Shown here: positions 1-9,362 of the stretch, in pieces
How positions within the stretch are numbered: the stretch's first letter is position 1
How the letters are laid out: every line of letters starts with the position of its first letter
Source: Haplosporangium gracile
Taxonomy: Eukaryota > Mortierellomycota > Mortierellomycetes > Mortierellales > Mortierellaceae
Assembly (NCBI GenBank): GCA_015499985.1
Contig: JAAAUF010000216.1
Span: 1 to 20,219, forward strand
Direction: 5' to 3'
Length of the DNA stretch: 20,219 bases
The notes under the pieces: model-generated
The model's input: only the letters and a program-made list of their open reading frames with translations
What the model was told of the DNA's origin: nothing
Database searches by the model: none
Made by a program: the position numbers and the translations under genes

Positions 1-1110
1 CATTCGGAGAGAAGGCAACACATTCCACACTGGCGCCAGACAATGTCGAGACGAGCGCGTCAGTCGAAGCATCCCTCAGCCTCACTGTGTTATCCAGACT
101 GGAAAAAGCAACCCATTGTCTGTTTAGTGAGAATATGACTCTGCTCAAAACATCAATGTAGCCGCATAGTGGTGGATCTGACTCAGCGGTGACGGGTATT
201 CCAAAGCTGCAGATTGTGACCAGAGGTAATTCACTGTCCATTGGGGGAATACGCGAGACAACAAACACCTCCCAGGAAAGACTTTAAGTCTACTCCTGGT
301 TCGCCTGTCTTTGGGTTCCAGAACCGAATCGTTTCATCCCAACTGCCCGATATTAGCCGCTCTCCGCTCGGTGAATACTTGACGCTCATGACACTGCGGG
401 TGTGACCCTCCAGGACGAATAGACTTTGCCCAGTCCTCGAATTCCACAATCGTACAGTTTGGTCGTAACTTGCCCAGGTGATTTGCTTTTCACAGGTGGA
501 AAGGGCAACGGATGTCACATAGTCGCTGTGTCCTTCCATGACGAAAATCTCTTGACCGTTGGCACAGTTCTAACAACCTAACTATGCCATCATCTCCTCC
601 AGATACAATGCTTTTTGCTGTCGGGTGAGAGTGCCACATCCTGCACTATTTCAATGCTTCTGATAAAGAGGGTCCTTGTTCGTGACAAGGTGTCGTAAAT
701 GCCCATGCCAGCACCACCCCTTTCACCTTCATTCCCTACACGCATGGTAAGCATCCTTCCGCCAGGCGAGTAGACACAAGCATGCACGTAGCCCTCCATC
801 TCCAGGCATGGCAGCTCTTCACATTGAACTTCCTCCATCTGCACACTGCTCAGATTCGCCTTCCGCAACCAACTTCTCGAAAGAGTGACGTTGCTCAGGC
901 CGGCACCTTGGAACTGAGCATAGTCGAAGTGAGCATAGCCGAACTGCACGATCGATGGCTCTGTGACAATGCTCATCCGAGCCAGGCAGGCCATGAGAGC
1001 AGGGTCCGGTTCACGCTCGTCAAGACCTTCGTCAGCTTCCTGCTCCTTACCTCTCTCTCTCTCTTTCTCCTTCCACTGTATGGAACACTGTGCACTGCCT
1101 AGAAAAGATC
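1..1110 (-). pseudogene. Decayed NACHT-pentapeptide-WD40 gene relic (partial, off left edge)
   Basis: Translated on the minus strand, this stretch matches the intact NLR-like gene at 3237-8747 over roughly its bases 6427-7610: the end of the NACHT-associated region, the pentapeptide repeats and the first WD40 repeats. Shared pieces include EPSIVQF (EPSIIQF in the intact gene), LSRSWLR, FVLEGHT and ETIRFWNP. A 16-base run is identical around LSRSW. The frame is broken three times by single-base insertions: in the T-run at 612-616, between about 545 and 575, and near 198. A tryptophan codon has become TGA at 233-231. The three +1 shifts together restore the original frame, so WD40-like sequence is open again from about 197 to the edge. 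Relative to the intact gene, a net 183 bp (61 codons) is missing just after EPSIVQF. Similarity is clear up to about 1030, weak to about 1110, and absent beyond, so no start codon or NACHT core remains here. A sequencing error is unlikely to explain all lesions. It is almost certainly non-functional. Confidence 0.9.
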
Positions 1111-2977
1111 GCGATGTTAGTTGTATTCCTTGATTTTGTACGCTTTTTGTCTCACGATGCGCTTGTCAAGCCGCCTTTAAGATGGGTTGGGTGCGTCAAG
1201 GGGAGAACCCCTTTGTTAATTATTACTCCAAAGGAGGATAAAAAAAAGAGCGGTGCAAGTTTATGATCCTGTGCAATGATAGGAGATGGCAATGAGCGAG
1301 CAAAATGACCATTTTGACGCGCACGCTTGTTGGTATTTTTTTTCATATGGTCCCTCGCCTGTTTTTGATTAGGCAGGATGGATGCACAATCCTTAACTGA
1401 TGACATGAACATCTTCGACTCTCACGAGGATTGAGAGTGAGGAGTGGCCGGTGGAGGTTTGTGGGGACAAAGGATCTTTATAAATAAAAGGTTGACCTGA
1501 TCAATTGTCTCTTTTCTGTTCCTAGCTCTGAGTCTCAATCCGATGGTTCCTGACTGAAAACCTTATCTGATGTTTCCGATTTGATGATCAGACACATGGA
1601 GCAGTTGCGATGAGTCGTCGAGCGCGTGTGTTCGTTTTGCTTTTGTCTTTCTTGGCGTTGTTGGCCGCCCTATGGTATCATCGGGGGCTTCTTGGAAGCT
1701 AGGCAAAACATAGGGTAACGATGAATGGTGACTCTGGATCCATATCGAATGCAAAGACAAGAAAAAGGGAAAAAGGGAAAAAGGGCAAAAAAAAAAAAAG
1801 AGATTGCAATGGAGAGCACCGTGCGTTTCGGTCCAAAAATCCAAGAAAGTGGACGCACTGGCTCGACTCGTCGGAGAACAAGCAAAAAGACAAGCGAACG
1901 ATTCGCACACCATGGCGCACCTTCTTTTCTCCTTTCCCTTCTCCCTTTTTTGTTTTTCGCTCTGCTCACACTTTCTCACATACATCACTCTCCACACCTC
2001 AAGATTCATTCGGTTGTCTGTTCATCACCTCTCCATTCATCACCCTACCCCCATCTCACTTCTTGACCATCACATCATCAACATTGTTTCTTTCTGCGAA
2101 TCCTCCCTCCTTGTTCTACGCTCTCCTCCCCTTTCGCCAAATACGCTCATATGCACGTGTAAAACCGGGGGCTACAACCGCCCGACTACTATAAACGCAC
2201 TAAGGTACCTTCCTCAGATTTCTTCGGACACAGAACCAACAATTCTGCACGCATTCCTACTACACTGGCTTCTAAACTCACTATTTTTCCTGTTTTCTGG
2301 TCGACAGTGTTTAAGTCGCGTCAACACTTTGCTGTCTCTTTTTCATTTTTGTACACCCAACTCCAACCAAAAATATAACCTAGCCAGGCAAAATAACACT
2401 AGTCTTTTGCCAGGTATAAAAAGTCGGAAGTTTATAGACAGCCGCTCTTGCTTGCGAAATATGAACCTTTTGCATGTTCTTTATCACACACTAATATTCG
2501 CTTTGTGGTTCTTAGGGGTGTATTTTGGCATCCTTGGATTCGAATCATTAGCCAAGAACAGCGAAGTCATCAACAAACAACAACAAACAACAATAAAAAA
2601 AACGCAAAAAAAAAAATCTCTCTCGAGTAAGTGCAGCCTAAACCCTCCCTAGTGTTAGTCATGATGTGACTCCCCTCTTCCATGAACAGCTGCTGACTGA
2701 ACACACTACAATTTGCATGCATATAGATTTTTTCGACCTGCAGTCACCAAGTGAACAGGAACATTTTGTGCATTCCTTCTCAAGGTAGAATAATATCTTG
2801 CAATGTTCTTCCGCGGAAGGGTAAAATGCTCACTCGCACCTCTACATCAGCTAACTGGGCATTCTTCTTACAATAGACCCTTGCGCTCCAATCTATCCGC
2901 CTTTTTTTTTTGCACCACATCGCTACTCACTTGCACTTTCTCCTCTCCAGCCAAACAAGACTTTGATTGCATTCAAG
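1111..2977. other. Intergenic region between relic and NLR-like gene; no convincing gene
   Basis: No coding region could be supported. The longest open frame (1804-2652, +, 282 codons) is translated pyrimidine-rich, A-rich and T-rich sequence with no recognisable domain, and opposite-strand frames overlap it. The region holds a TATA-like element at 1479-1486, an A-rich stretch at 1741-1800, a pyrimidine-rich promoter/leader-like stretch at about 1918-2140, a TATA-like element at 2415-2422 and CAA-rich repeats near 2571-2592. It probably contains the promoter and leader of the NLR-like gene and perhaps old debris from the relic's upstream half, which I cannot recognise. Confidence 0.6.
2415..2422 (+). 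promoter_or_regulatory. TATA-like element, possible NLR-like gene promoter
   Basis: TATAAAAA lies upstream of the NLR-like gene on its strand. A start site just downstream would give a leader of over 500 bases before the proposed leader intron, which is long. The call rests on the motif alone. Confidence 0.25.
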
Positions 2978-3223
2978 GTAGGCAGCTGGAACAGGATCAC
3001 ATTTGTCGGTCAAAAATACACGAGCTTAGTAGCTACGTTATCGTCGGTTTTCTCCCTCCCGCCATAAACGTTTGTAATCGTTTCGGAAATGTCGGTTTGG
3101 GGTCACTCACCATGTAAACGATTTCAAAACGAGGACAAAAAGTGTCACACAAAAAAATACCGCCCTCTGCTTCCCACCCGTGAACATAGAAAAATAATTT
3201 TCAATTCTCCTTTTCTTTTCTAG
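2978..3223 (+). other. Possible 5'-leader intron of the NLR-like gene
   Basis: A donor (CAAG|GTAGGC at 2978) and a strong pyrimidine-rich acceptor (TTTTCTTTTCTAG ending at 3223) bracket 246 bases just upstream of the ATG at 3237. An alternative donor, GTAAAC at about 3114, would give an intron near 110 bases. The acceptor is convincing and the donor choice is not. Either way the coding sequence is unaffected. Confidence 0.4.
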
Positions 3224-3236
3224 AAGTGTATTTACC

Positions 3237-6200
3237 ATGTCGAAGGAATCGCACTCCACTCCACCAAGGTCAACTCCTCAATCTATTCACTCTACTCAAT
3301 CCACGGCATCCTTTCGCTCCGCAGCATCTCATTTCAGTATCAACTCCGCCTTTGCCAGCATTGGTAGAGATGCCAAAAGCGCGGCTGAGCCCTCCTCGTC
3401 AACTAAAGATCGATCCATCAAACGCGGTATTGCAGCGATCTTAATCGAAGGAAGCCTGCTTTCTGCTCATCACATACATGGAGTCGCTGGCGACAATATC
3501 AACAACAGGTCACCTTCCTTCCAACGAGTACGCAAGAGGGACATACTTTTCAACTTCTTTTGGCCGTCAAGCCCTAAACCCAAGGCAGCCGTTAGTCGAG
3601 TTTCAACCACCAGCACCAAGGCGAATTTCTATCACATCTCGACTGTCAGCACTCAGGACAGTGTCGACATTGAACGTGCCGTCTCCAGCACTGAGGTCAG
3701 GATGCGTTCGCTCAATGCTCTCCCATCCGCCCCGCCCACCAAACTTCGCTCGGATGTCTTTCCGCAGAACGTCAACAAACCTGCCTTCTTCATTGCCCAG
3801 CCCATATTCGGTAATCGTATTAACAGCACTCCTCAACTCGTCCTTTGCATTGGCTTGCTTCCCAGAGTCGACGAGGCCACTGGGCAACAGGAGAATCCTA
3901 CGCAAGCAATTACTTCTGATACAGCTGCTCAGTTTACTTGGATTAAGGCTATGAAGCAAGACCCTACTGAGCAAGATCGTCTTCGATGGCTGGGGGCTCG
4001 GATGGTGGATGAGTTTGCAAAGGATGCCTCCAAGGATACGACAAAGATTACGGAGATAGTCCTCCTTGGTCCTGTTTTGGAAAATGAGCACTATCGTAGG
4101 TTGCTCTCGTGTACTATCACCGCATTCGAGCAGGCTGTTATCGTGGATGTCATTTTGCTGCAAGGTCTTGTTCAGCTGGTTCAGACTGCTCCCTCTGGAT
4201 CTCTACTCCCCGACGACTTGGTTAAAATCCTACGCATCCTTCGAGTTCGTCTGCAGGACACTCACCAGCAGTCCTCAGTCCATCTGTTCCACCTCACCCT
4301 GGCTGTGTCGAGGCTGCTTGATGTCATGGCCGAGCACAAGGTCCAGGACTTGAATCGAGCCGAAGAACATGTGCCTTTGTCTGAGGTGTTATCTGACCTG
4401 CGGGGCAGCTCGGATCCGTTTTTGAGGTATCAAGCTTGTTACGCGTTCCAAGCGCTGCAGTATGTCCCCAATAACGAGAACCCGCTGCAGGCAGTTCTTC
4501 GACACTCTACCGGAGTTGTTGATGGACTGATTAAAGTTAGTGCCGTTTTGACGTTGGATCTAGGCACAGTTCTCGAAGGTCTCGGCAAGCTGCAGGACGT
4601 GCTCGTCAGTACTGTCGCCTTCGCTGGTGATGTCTACGAGGGAGCGTACTCAGTGTTGGAGAGTGGCCAAGGAGTTTTCGACAGCCTGAAGGAAGGATTT
4701 GGGTCTGGGCAGAAGCGTCCGTGGTATGTTGCCATCCGTGCCGCTCAGGCCTTTGTTTATGCAGGCCAGCTGAAGGACCTCAACATACTCATCTGTCAGT
4801 CACCCTGCCGCCGTGATCCCTTGTTCAAGTGGGGCATTTGCCAGCTTCTGGGTGAAATTGCATTTGATACCGTCTGGGATATTACCACACGCAAGCAAGC
4901 AATCGATTTTCTTGGAGACCTTTACAGGGTTGACCACGAATGGAGCCAGGACAAGAACGTTAAGGCTTTTATGCTCAACATCCTTCACCAACTCAGCTCC
5001 ATTCCTGACCAGGTAGTCAGCTCCAGCGCACACACCTTGCTCAAGGATCTAGAGCAAGGTGCCGAAACCACCACCAGACTTCCTTACCCATTGAGGAATC
5101 GGCATCCGCTGCCTACATTGTCGTCGATTCTCACGCGAGTCCTGGCCATCCCAGATGTGGAATACGCTTTGCACAAACACAAAGTCATGATTTTGCAGCA
5201 GTCTCAACAGACGGTTTTTCTCCCACCTTTGGCCAAAGCTGGCCTGAAGGCCAAGAATAATGATCTTTTTCCTCTGTTGAAAACGGTGTTAGAGTTCCTC
5301 GAGAGTAAGCGTCAGGTGATGTTGGTGTTGGGCGACTCGGGGTCTGGCAAGTCAACATTCAATCGCCATCTCGAACATCGACTGTGGACCGACTACAAGC
5401 AGGGCGGACCCATTCCACTCTTCATCAACCTTCCTGCCATCGATCGACCAGACCAGGACCTGATCGCCAAGCAACTGAAGGCCAACAACTTTAGTGACGA
5501 TCAAATTCAGGAGATGAAGCAACACCGCCAATTCTTCCTTATCTGCGATGGGTATGATGAAAGTCAGCAGCTGAACAACCTCCACCGCAGCAACAGGCTG
5601 AACCAGACAGGACAGTGGAACACCAAAATGGTGATCAGCTGCCGCACGCAGTTTCTTGGACCCGCCTATGTCGATCGGTTCAAGCCACAGCCCACAGATC
5701 ATTACGACACTAGTTCTCAGGATCTCTTCCAGGAGGCTGTCATCGCTCCCTTCTCCAAGGACCAGGTCAGGAACTATGTCAAGCAGTATGCGCGGGATCC
5801 CGAGACGGCGCTTCCATTCAGGAAACAGCCTGTCTGGTCGGCCGAAAAGTACATGGCCACGTTGACGGCGATCCCCACTATTATGGACCTCGTCAAGAAC
5901 CCTTTCCTGCTCACGCTCGCGCTCAAGGCTCTGCCCGGTCTGGTTGCCTCAAACAAGGATCTGTCGAGCATCCGCGTTACTCGTGTCGGACTTTACGACA
6001 TGTTTATCGACCAGTGGCTTGAGTCGAACAGGCTCCGTATACGGTCCAACAAACTGAGCCAGAGGGATCATGAGGCATTCACTTCCATGGACAACGATTT
6101 TAACGGATACGGGGTCGAATATCTGCTGCGTCTGGGTGCTGCGATTTTTAAGGAGCAGGATGGTAACCCGGTCGTCCAGTATAATCATCGGCTGGACAGC

Positions 6201-8747
6201 AACACTTGGAAGGTGGAGTTCTTTGGTATCGAGTCTGAGGCCAGGCTGCTTTGCGATGCCAGCCCGTTGACACGCACTGGTAACCAGTACCGTTTTGTCC
6301 ACAGATCGGTGCTGGAGTATTTCCTCTCTCGCGTCATCTACTACCCAGTCAAAACTGAGGAGGAAGAGTTCGACTCTTTAATCGAGACCTCATCCTCAGC
6401 CTCTCTCTCATTGGACGCCAATAGTCCCTTGTTCAAGAAGAATCTGATTGCTGAGCCATCCATCATCCAGTTCCTGTGCGACCGAGTGTCGATGAATCCG
6501 GCATTCGAACAACAACTCCGCTCTGTGATCGACCAGTCCAAGACCGACTCCAGTGCAGCCATTGCCGCGGCCAACGCCATCACAATCTTGGTCAATTCTG
6601 CCGTGAGTTTCAATAGTGCCGATCTCCGAGGTGTCAAGATCCCTGGCGCCGACCTTGCAGATGGGCGGTTCGACTCCGTACAGTTCCAAGGAGCCGACTT
6701 GAGCAGGGTCAATCTTTCGAGAAGTTGGCTTCGTCAGGTGGATGTGAGCGGTGCGCAAATGGAGGGTGTTCAATTTGGGGAGCTGCCGTATCTCGAGATG
6801 GACAGCAATGTACTCGCCTGTGCTTACTCGCCCGATGGAAGGATGCTTGCATTAGGTGTCGATAATGTAGGTGTAGGGAAAGAAGGAGTCGGCATCGTCA
6901 TTTTCGACACCATTTCATGGACAAAAACCCGCCTTTTCAGAGGCACTTATGTAGTGCTAGATGTGGCGTTCTCACCCGACAACAGAATGCTTGTGGCTGG
7001 AGGGAATGATGGCATGGTTAGGTTATGGGATTGTTCCAACGACGCGGCGGTTTTCGTTATGGAAGGGCACAGCGGCTGTGTGAGATCCGTTGCCTTTTCA
7101 CCCTGTGGCAAGCAAATCGCCTCGGCCAGTGACGACCGAACAGTACGATTGTGGGATTCGCAGACTGGTGGGGGCCTTTTTGTCTTGGAAGGCCATACCG
7201 GCTGGGTCATGAGCGTCGTGTATTCTCCGGACGGGCTGCAGCTTATATCTGGTGGTCGCGATAAGACGATTCGATTTTGGAGTCCAGTGACAGGAAATCC
7301 AGGTGTCGTTTTGAAGTCTTTTGTGACAGAAGTTCGCTGTCTCACCTATTCTTCCAGTGGGCAATGGATCGCTTCCGGCCATGTTGGTGGCGATTTGAAA
7401 CTTTGGAATTCCGTTACCGGTGAGCAAGGTCCAGACCTAGAAGGCCACGCTTATACCGTGAACGGAGTTTCATTCTCTCCAAACGGCCGATGGATTGCTT
7501 CCTCTAGTGCGGATGAGACAATAAGACTGTGGGATACTTCGAAAGGCACGCGCGTTACCATCTTGAGCGGTCACGCTGCCAGTGTGAGGTGTGTCGCCTT
7601 CTCTCCAGATGGCCTTCAGATCGCATCGGGAGGCCACAATGAGGTGCGCCTGTGGGAGACGAATTTCAGTTCGAGTTGCGAGATAAAATACCACGTTGGT
7701 GCGGTGTGGAAGGCAACATACTCTCCTGATGGTCGGTCCATTATATCCCTCAGCGGACGTTACACTATCCGAAAGTGGGATTCTTTGACTGACGTGTCTA
7801 CGTGGCTTCCCTTTGACCTCCCAAAATCTTTATCGATCCAGACTATCGCACTATCCCCGAAGGGCAATCAAGTCGCGGTCGGTCATAAGGACGGTTCTAT
7901 TCGATTGTGGAGTCTTCGAACAGGCGCGGCAGGACTCATCTTGAAAGGACATATGGGGTCAGTGATCTCCATCGCATTTTCACCCTGCTCTCGCTGGATC
8001 GTCTCCTCCGACGTGAATATGGCGGTCTGGCTATGGGACTTTGACAGTACCAAACATCACCATGTTCTTTCCAACATGAGGACGCGAGTAACCCTTGTGA
8101 TAGTATCGCCCAATGGACTACAGATTGCTGTTGGCTCTGCAGACGGCGCCGTTCACCTTTTTGATCGTCATTCAAGACAAGTTATGTCGTCCATAAAATT
8201 GGATGATGGCGAGATTCGGGCACTGGAATACTCACCAACCAGTCAGCAACTTGCTATCGCTACCAAAAGCAATACGGTCAACCTTTGGAGCCTGCAGTCA
8301 GACCAGCCAACTGTCAGTCTGAAGGGACACGACGGTCGAGTCGACTCTATCGCTTACTCACCATGTGGTCAATGGATCGCTTCCGGCAGTCAAGACAAGT
8401 CCGTCCGACTCTGGCACCGACAACAACTCAGCGAGACAGAGAGTTGGACATGTGTCTCGACTGTTCATGGATTCTTGGGCGCCATTGTCGACGTCTCCTG
8501 GAGTCCCGTGGTCTCGATGGAGTTTGTCACAGCTAGTATGGATGGGTCCATTCGAGTCTGGCGGGTGTCTAGCGACGGCAAGGGTGGAAGTGTTGTGGTT
8601 AGGCTGCTCTGGGGGCCCAATTTCAGGATTCTCTGTGCCGCCGATATGATACTCGAGGGCGTTATTGGTCTGAGCCCGACAAACAAGAATCTACTGATCC
8701 AACGTGGCGCCATCCCTCCCATTGTCGAGCAGGATGAGCAACAATAA
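3237..8747 (+). CDS. NLR-like STAND protein: ARM-like, NACHT, pentapeptide and WD40 repeats
   Basis: A single uninterrupted exon encodes 1836 residues. Residues 1-180 are a low-complexity Ser-rich head. Residues about 180-640 are a helical ARM-like solenoid ending in the motif LAIPDVEYALHKHK. The NACHT NTPase has Walker A GDSGSGKST (699-707), Walker B FLICDGYDE (767-775) and a conserved VISCRTQF strand with Arg803. Its helical part includes LVKNPFLLTLAL and HRSVLEYFLSR (about 1020). Pentapeptide repeats follow at about 1125-1180 (ADLRGVKIPGADL, FQGADLSRVNL). About 14 WD40 repeats fill 1190-1780, and a conserved tail (GVIGLSPTNKNLLIQRGA) ends the protein. In fungi, NACHT-WD40 proteins of the STAND class act in non-self recognition and programmed cell death; the ligand-sensing role of the WD40 part is known from the family and is inferred here. 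All NTPase motifs are intact, so the protein is probably functional. The ATG at 3237 follows a good splice acceptor, and the frame shows family similarity from about residue 185. A divergent relic paralogue lies upstream. An AATAAA overlaps the stop codon. The ligand and effector mechanism are unknown. Confidence 0.95.
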   Translation: MSKESHSTPPRSTPQSIHSTQSTASFRSAASHFSINSAFASIGRDAKSAAEPSSSTKDRSIKRGIAAILIEGSLLSAHHIHGVAGDNINNRSPSFQRVRKRDILFNFFWPSSPKPKAAVSRVSTTSTKANFYHISTVSTQDSVDIERAVSSTEVRMRSLNALPSAPPTKLRSDVFPQNVNKPAFFIAQPIFGNRINSTPQLVLCIGLLPRVDEATGQQENPTQAITSDTAAQFTWIKAMKQDPTEQDRLRWLGARMVDEFAKDASKDTTKITEIVLLGPVLENEHYRRLLSCTITAFEQAVIVDVILLQGLVQLVQTAPSGSLLPDDLVKILRILRVRLQDTHQQSSVHLFHLTLAVSRLLDVMAEHKVQDLNRAEEHVPLSEVLSDLRGSSDPFLRYQACYAFQALQYVPNNENPLQAVLRHSTGVVDGLIKVSAVLTLDLGTVLEGLGKLQDVLVSTVAFAGDVYEGAYSVLESGQGVFDSLKEGFGSGQKRPWYVAIRAAQAFVYAGQLKDLNILICQSPCRRDPLFKWGICQLLGEIAFDTVWDITTRKQAIDFLGDLYRVDHEWSQDKNVKAFMLNILHQLSSIPDQVVSSSAHTLLKDLEQGAETTTRLPYPLRNRHPLPTLSSILTRVLAIPDVEYALHKHKVMILQQSQQTVFLPPLAKAGLKAKNNDLFPLLKTVLEFLESKRQVMLVLGDSGSGKSTFNRHLEHRLWTDYKQGGPIPLFINLPAIDRPDQDLIAKQLKANNFSDDQIQEMKQHRQFFLICDGYDESQQLNNLHRSNRLNQTGQWNTKMVISCRTQFLGPAYVDRFKPQPTDHYDTSSQDLFQEAVIAPFSKDQVRNYVKQYARDPETALPFRKQPVWSAEKYMATLTAIPTIMDLVKNPFLLTLALKALPGLVASNKDLSSIRVTRVGLYDMFIDQWLESNRLRIRSNKLSQRDHEAFTSMDNDFNGYGVEYLLRLGAAIFKEQDGNPVVQYNHRLDSNTWKVEFFGIESEARLLCDASPLTRTGNQYRFVHRSVLEYFLSRVIYYPVKTEEEEFDSLIETSSSASLSLDANSPLFKKNLIAEPSIIQFLCDRVSMNPAFEQQLRSVIDQSKTDSSAAIAAANAITILVNSAVSFNSADLRGVKIPGADLADGRFDSVQFQGADLSRVNLSRSWLRQVDVSGAQMEGVQFGELPYLEMDSNVLACAYSPDGRMLALGVDNVGVGKEGVGIVIFDTISWTKTRLFRGTYVVLDVAFSPDNRMLVAGGNDGMVRLWDCSNDAAVFVMEGHSGCVRSVAFSPCGKQIASASDDRTVRLWDSQTGGGLFVLEGHTGWVMSVVYSPDGLQLISGGRDKTIRFWSPVTGNPGVVLKSFVTEVRCLTYSSSGQWIASGHVGGDLKLWNSVTGEQGPDLEGHAYTVNGVSFSPNGRWIASSSADETIRLWDTSKGTRVTILSGHAASVRCVAFSPDGLQIASGGHNEVRLWETNFSSSCEIKYHVGAVWKATYSPDGRSIISLSGRYTIRKWDSLTDVSTWLPFDLPKSLSIQTIALSPKGNQVAVGHKDGSIRLWSLRTGAAGLILKGHMGSVISIAFSPCSRWIVSSDVNMAVWLWDFDSTKHHHVLSNMRTRVTLVIVSPNGLQIAVGSADGAVHLFDRHSRQVMSSIKLDDGEIRALEYSPTSQQLAIATKSNTVNLWSLQSDQPTVSLKGHDGRVDSIAYSPCGQWIASGSQDKSVRLWHRQQLSETESWTCVSTVHGFLGAIVDVSWSPVVSMEFVTASMDGSIRVWRVSSDGKGGSVVVRLLWGPNFRILCAADMILEGVIGLSPTNKNLLIQRGAIPPIVEQDEQQ

Positions 8748-9066
8748 ACCGTCTTTGTTATGCTGAACATGTGTGTGTTTCTTGTTATTATAATTATCTT
8801 TCATATAAGGAAGCTAGCTTTATGCCCCCACTTCTGTAAAGTTATGGTGCTGCTAGTAAGCAAGTTGCTAATTTTATTATCCGAAAGGCACAATGGGAGG
8901 AAAAACAGCTGCGTTTGGGACAAAATCACTTCGTCTCCGAACAATGATGATCGACACCTCCAAAAGGACGATCAATCAACACGTGAGCGCCAATAGACTA
9001 ACTTGAAACGAAGTACAACTTTCTTTTTTCGTATCCAAATCCAATCATCCCCGACTTTGCGTCAGC

Positions 9067-9086
9067 TTTTTTTTTTTTTTTTTTTT
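9067..9086. repeat. Poly(T) run, 20 bases
   Basis: A homopolymer of 20 T lies in the convergent 3' region. It is likely a slippage-prone tract in non-coding DNA. Confidence 0.95.
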
Positions 9087-9291
9087 GGAGAAAGACTCTT
9101 CAATGCTTTTGCTGTCGAGTTTGGGTTTTTCATCCAACTTACTGACCAAACTGCGCCATTTGAATTTGCAACTGATGAAAACGTACCCAGCGCTTGTTTG
9201 ACTCTTCAAAGTCGGCTTCAGTCAACGCGCGTATGACAATCAGTTTCAAATCACTGATCAATGAGATTCGCCCATCACTATCTACTTTCCA

Positions 9292-9297
9292 TTTATT
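9292..9297 (-). terminator. Polyadenylation-like signal of the leucine-rich-repeat gene
   Basis: TTTATT on the plus strand reads AATAAA on the minus strand, about 66 bases beyond the stop codon at 9363. Position and sequence fit a cleavage/polyadenylation signal. Fungal signals are loose, so this is suggestive only. Confidence 0.4.
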
Positions 9298-9362
9298 AGC
9301 CCTTCCTTCCTTTCTTCCTTCCTTCCATTCTTCCCTTCACCTCCAACCTCCCTCAAGCATCC

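Larger units (their letters stand above)
8748..9362. other. Convergent 3' intergenic region
   Basis: This lies between the ends of two convergent genes and contains no supportable gene. It holds AT-rich 3'-UTR-like sequence, a 20-base T-run at 9067-9086, a CTTC-type repeat at about 9301-9332 and, on the minus strand, an AATAAA polyadenylation-like signal at 9297-9292, about 66 bases past the stop of the leucine-rich-repeat gene. Confidence 0.7.

Noticed and set aside
782..1102. Plus-strand 106-codon open frame
   Set aside because: It is antisense to the NACHT-WD40 relic, which explains this sequence.
1563..2009. Minus-strand 148-codon open frame in the intergenic region
   Set aside because: It reads through A/G- and C/T-rich simple sequence, overlaps other frames and has no recognisable motif.
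2520..2560. tRNA T-arm-like GATTCGAATC
   Set aside because: No acceptor stem, anticodon arm or D-arm could be folded around it.
6800..8600. WD40 array under concerted evolution, as in the high-identity fungal HNWD receptors
   Set aside because: The blades share the family pattern but differ at many positions and in length, so there is no sign of recent repeat exchange.
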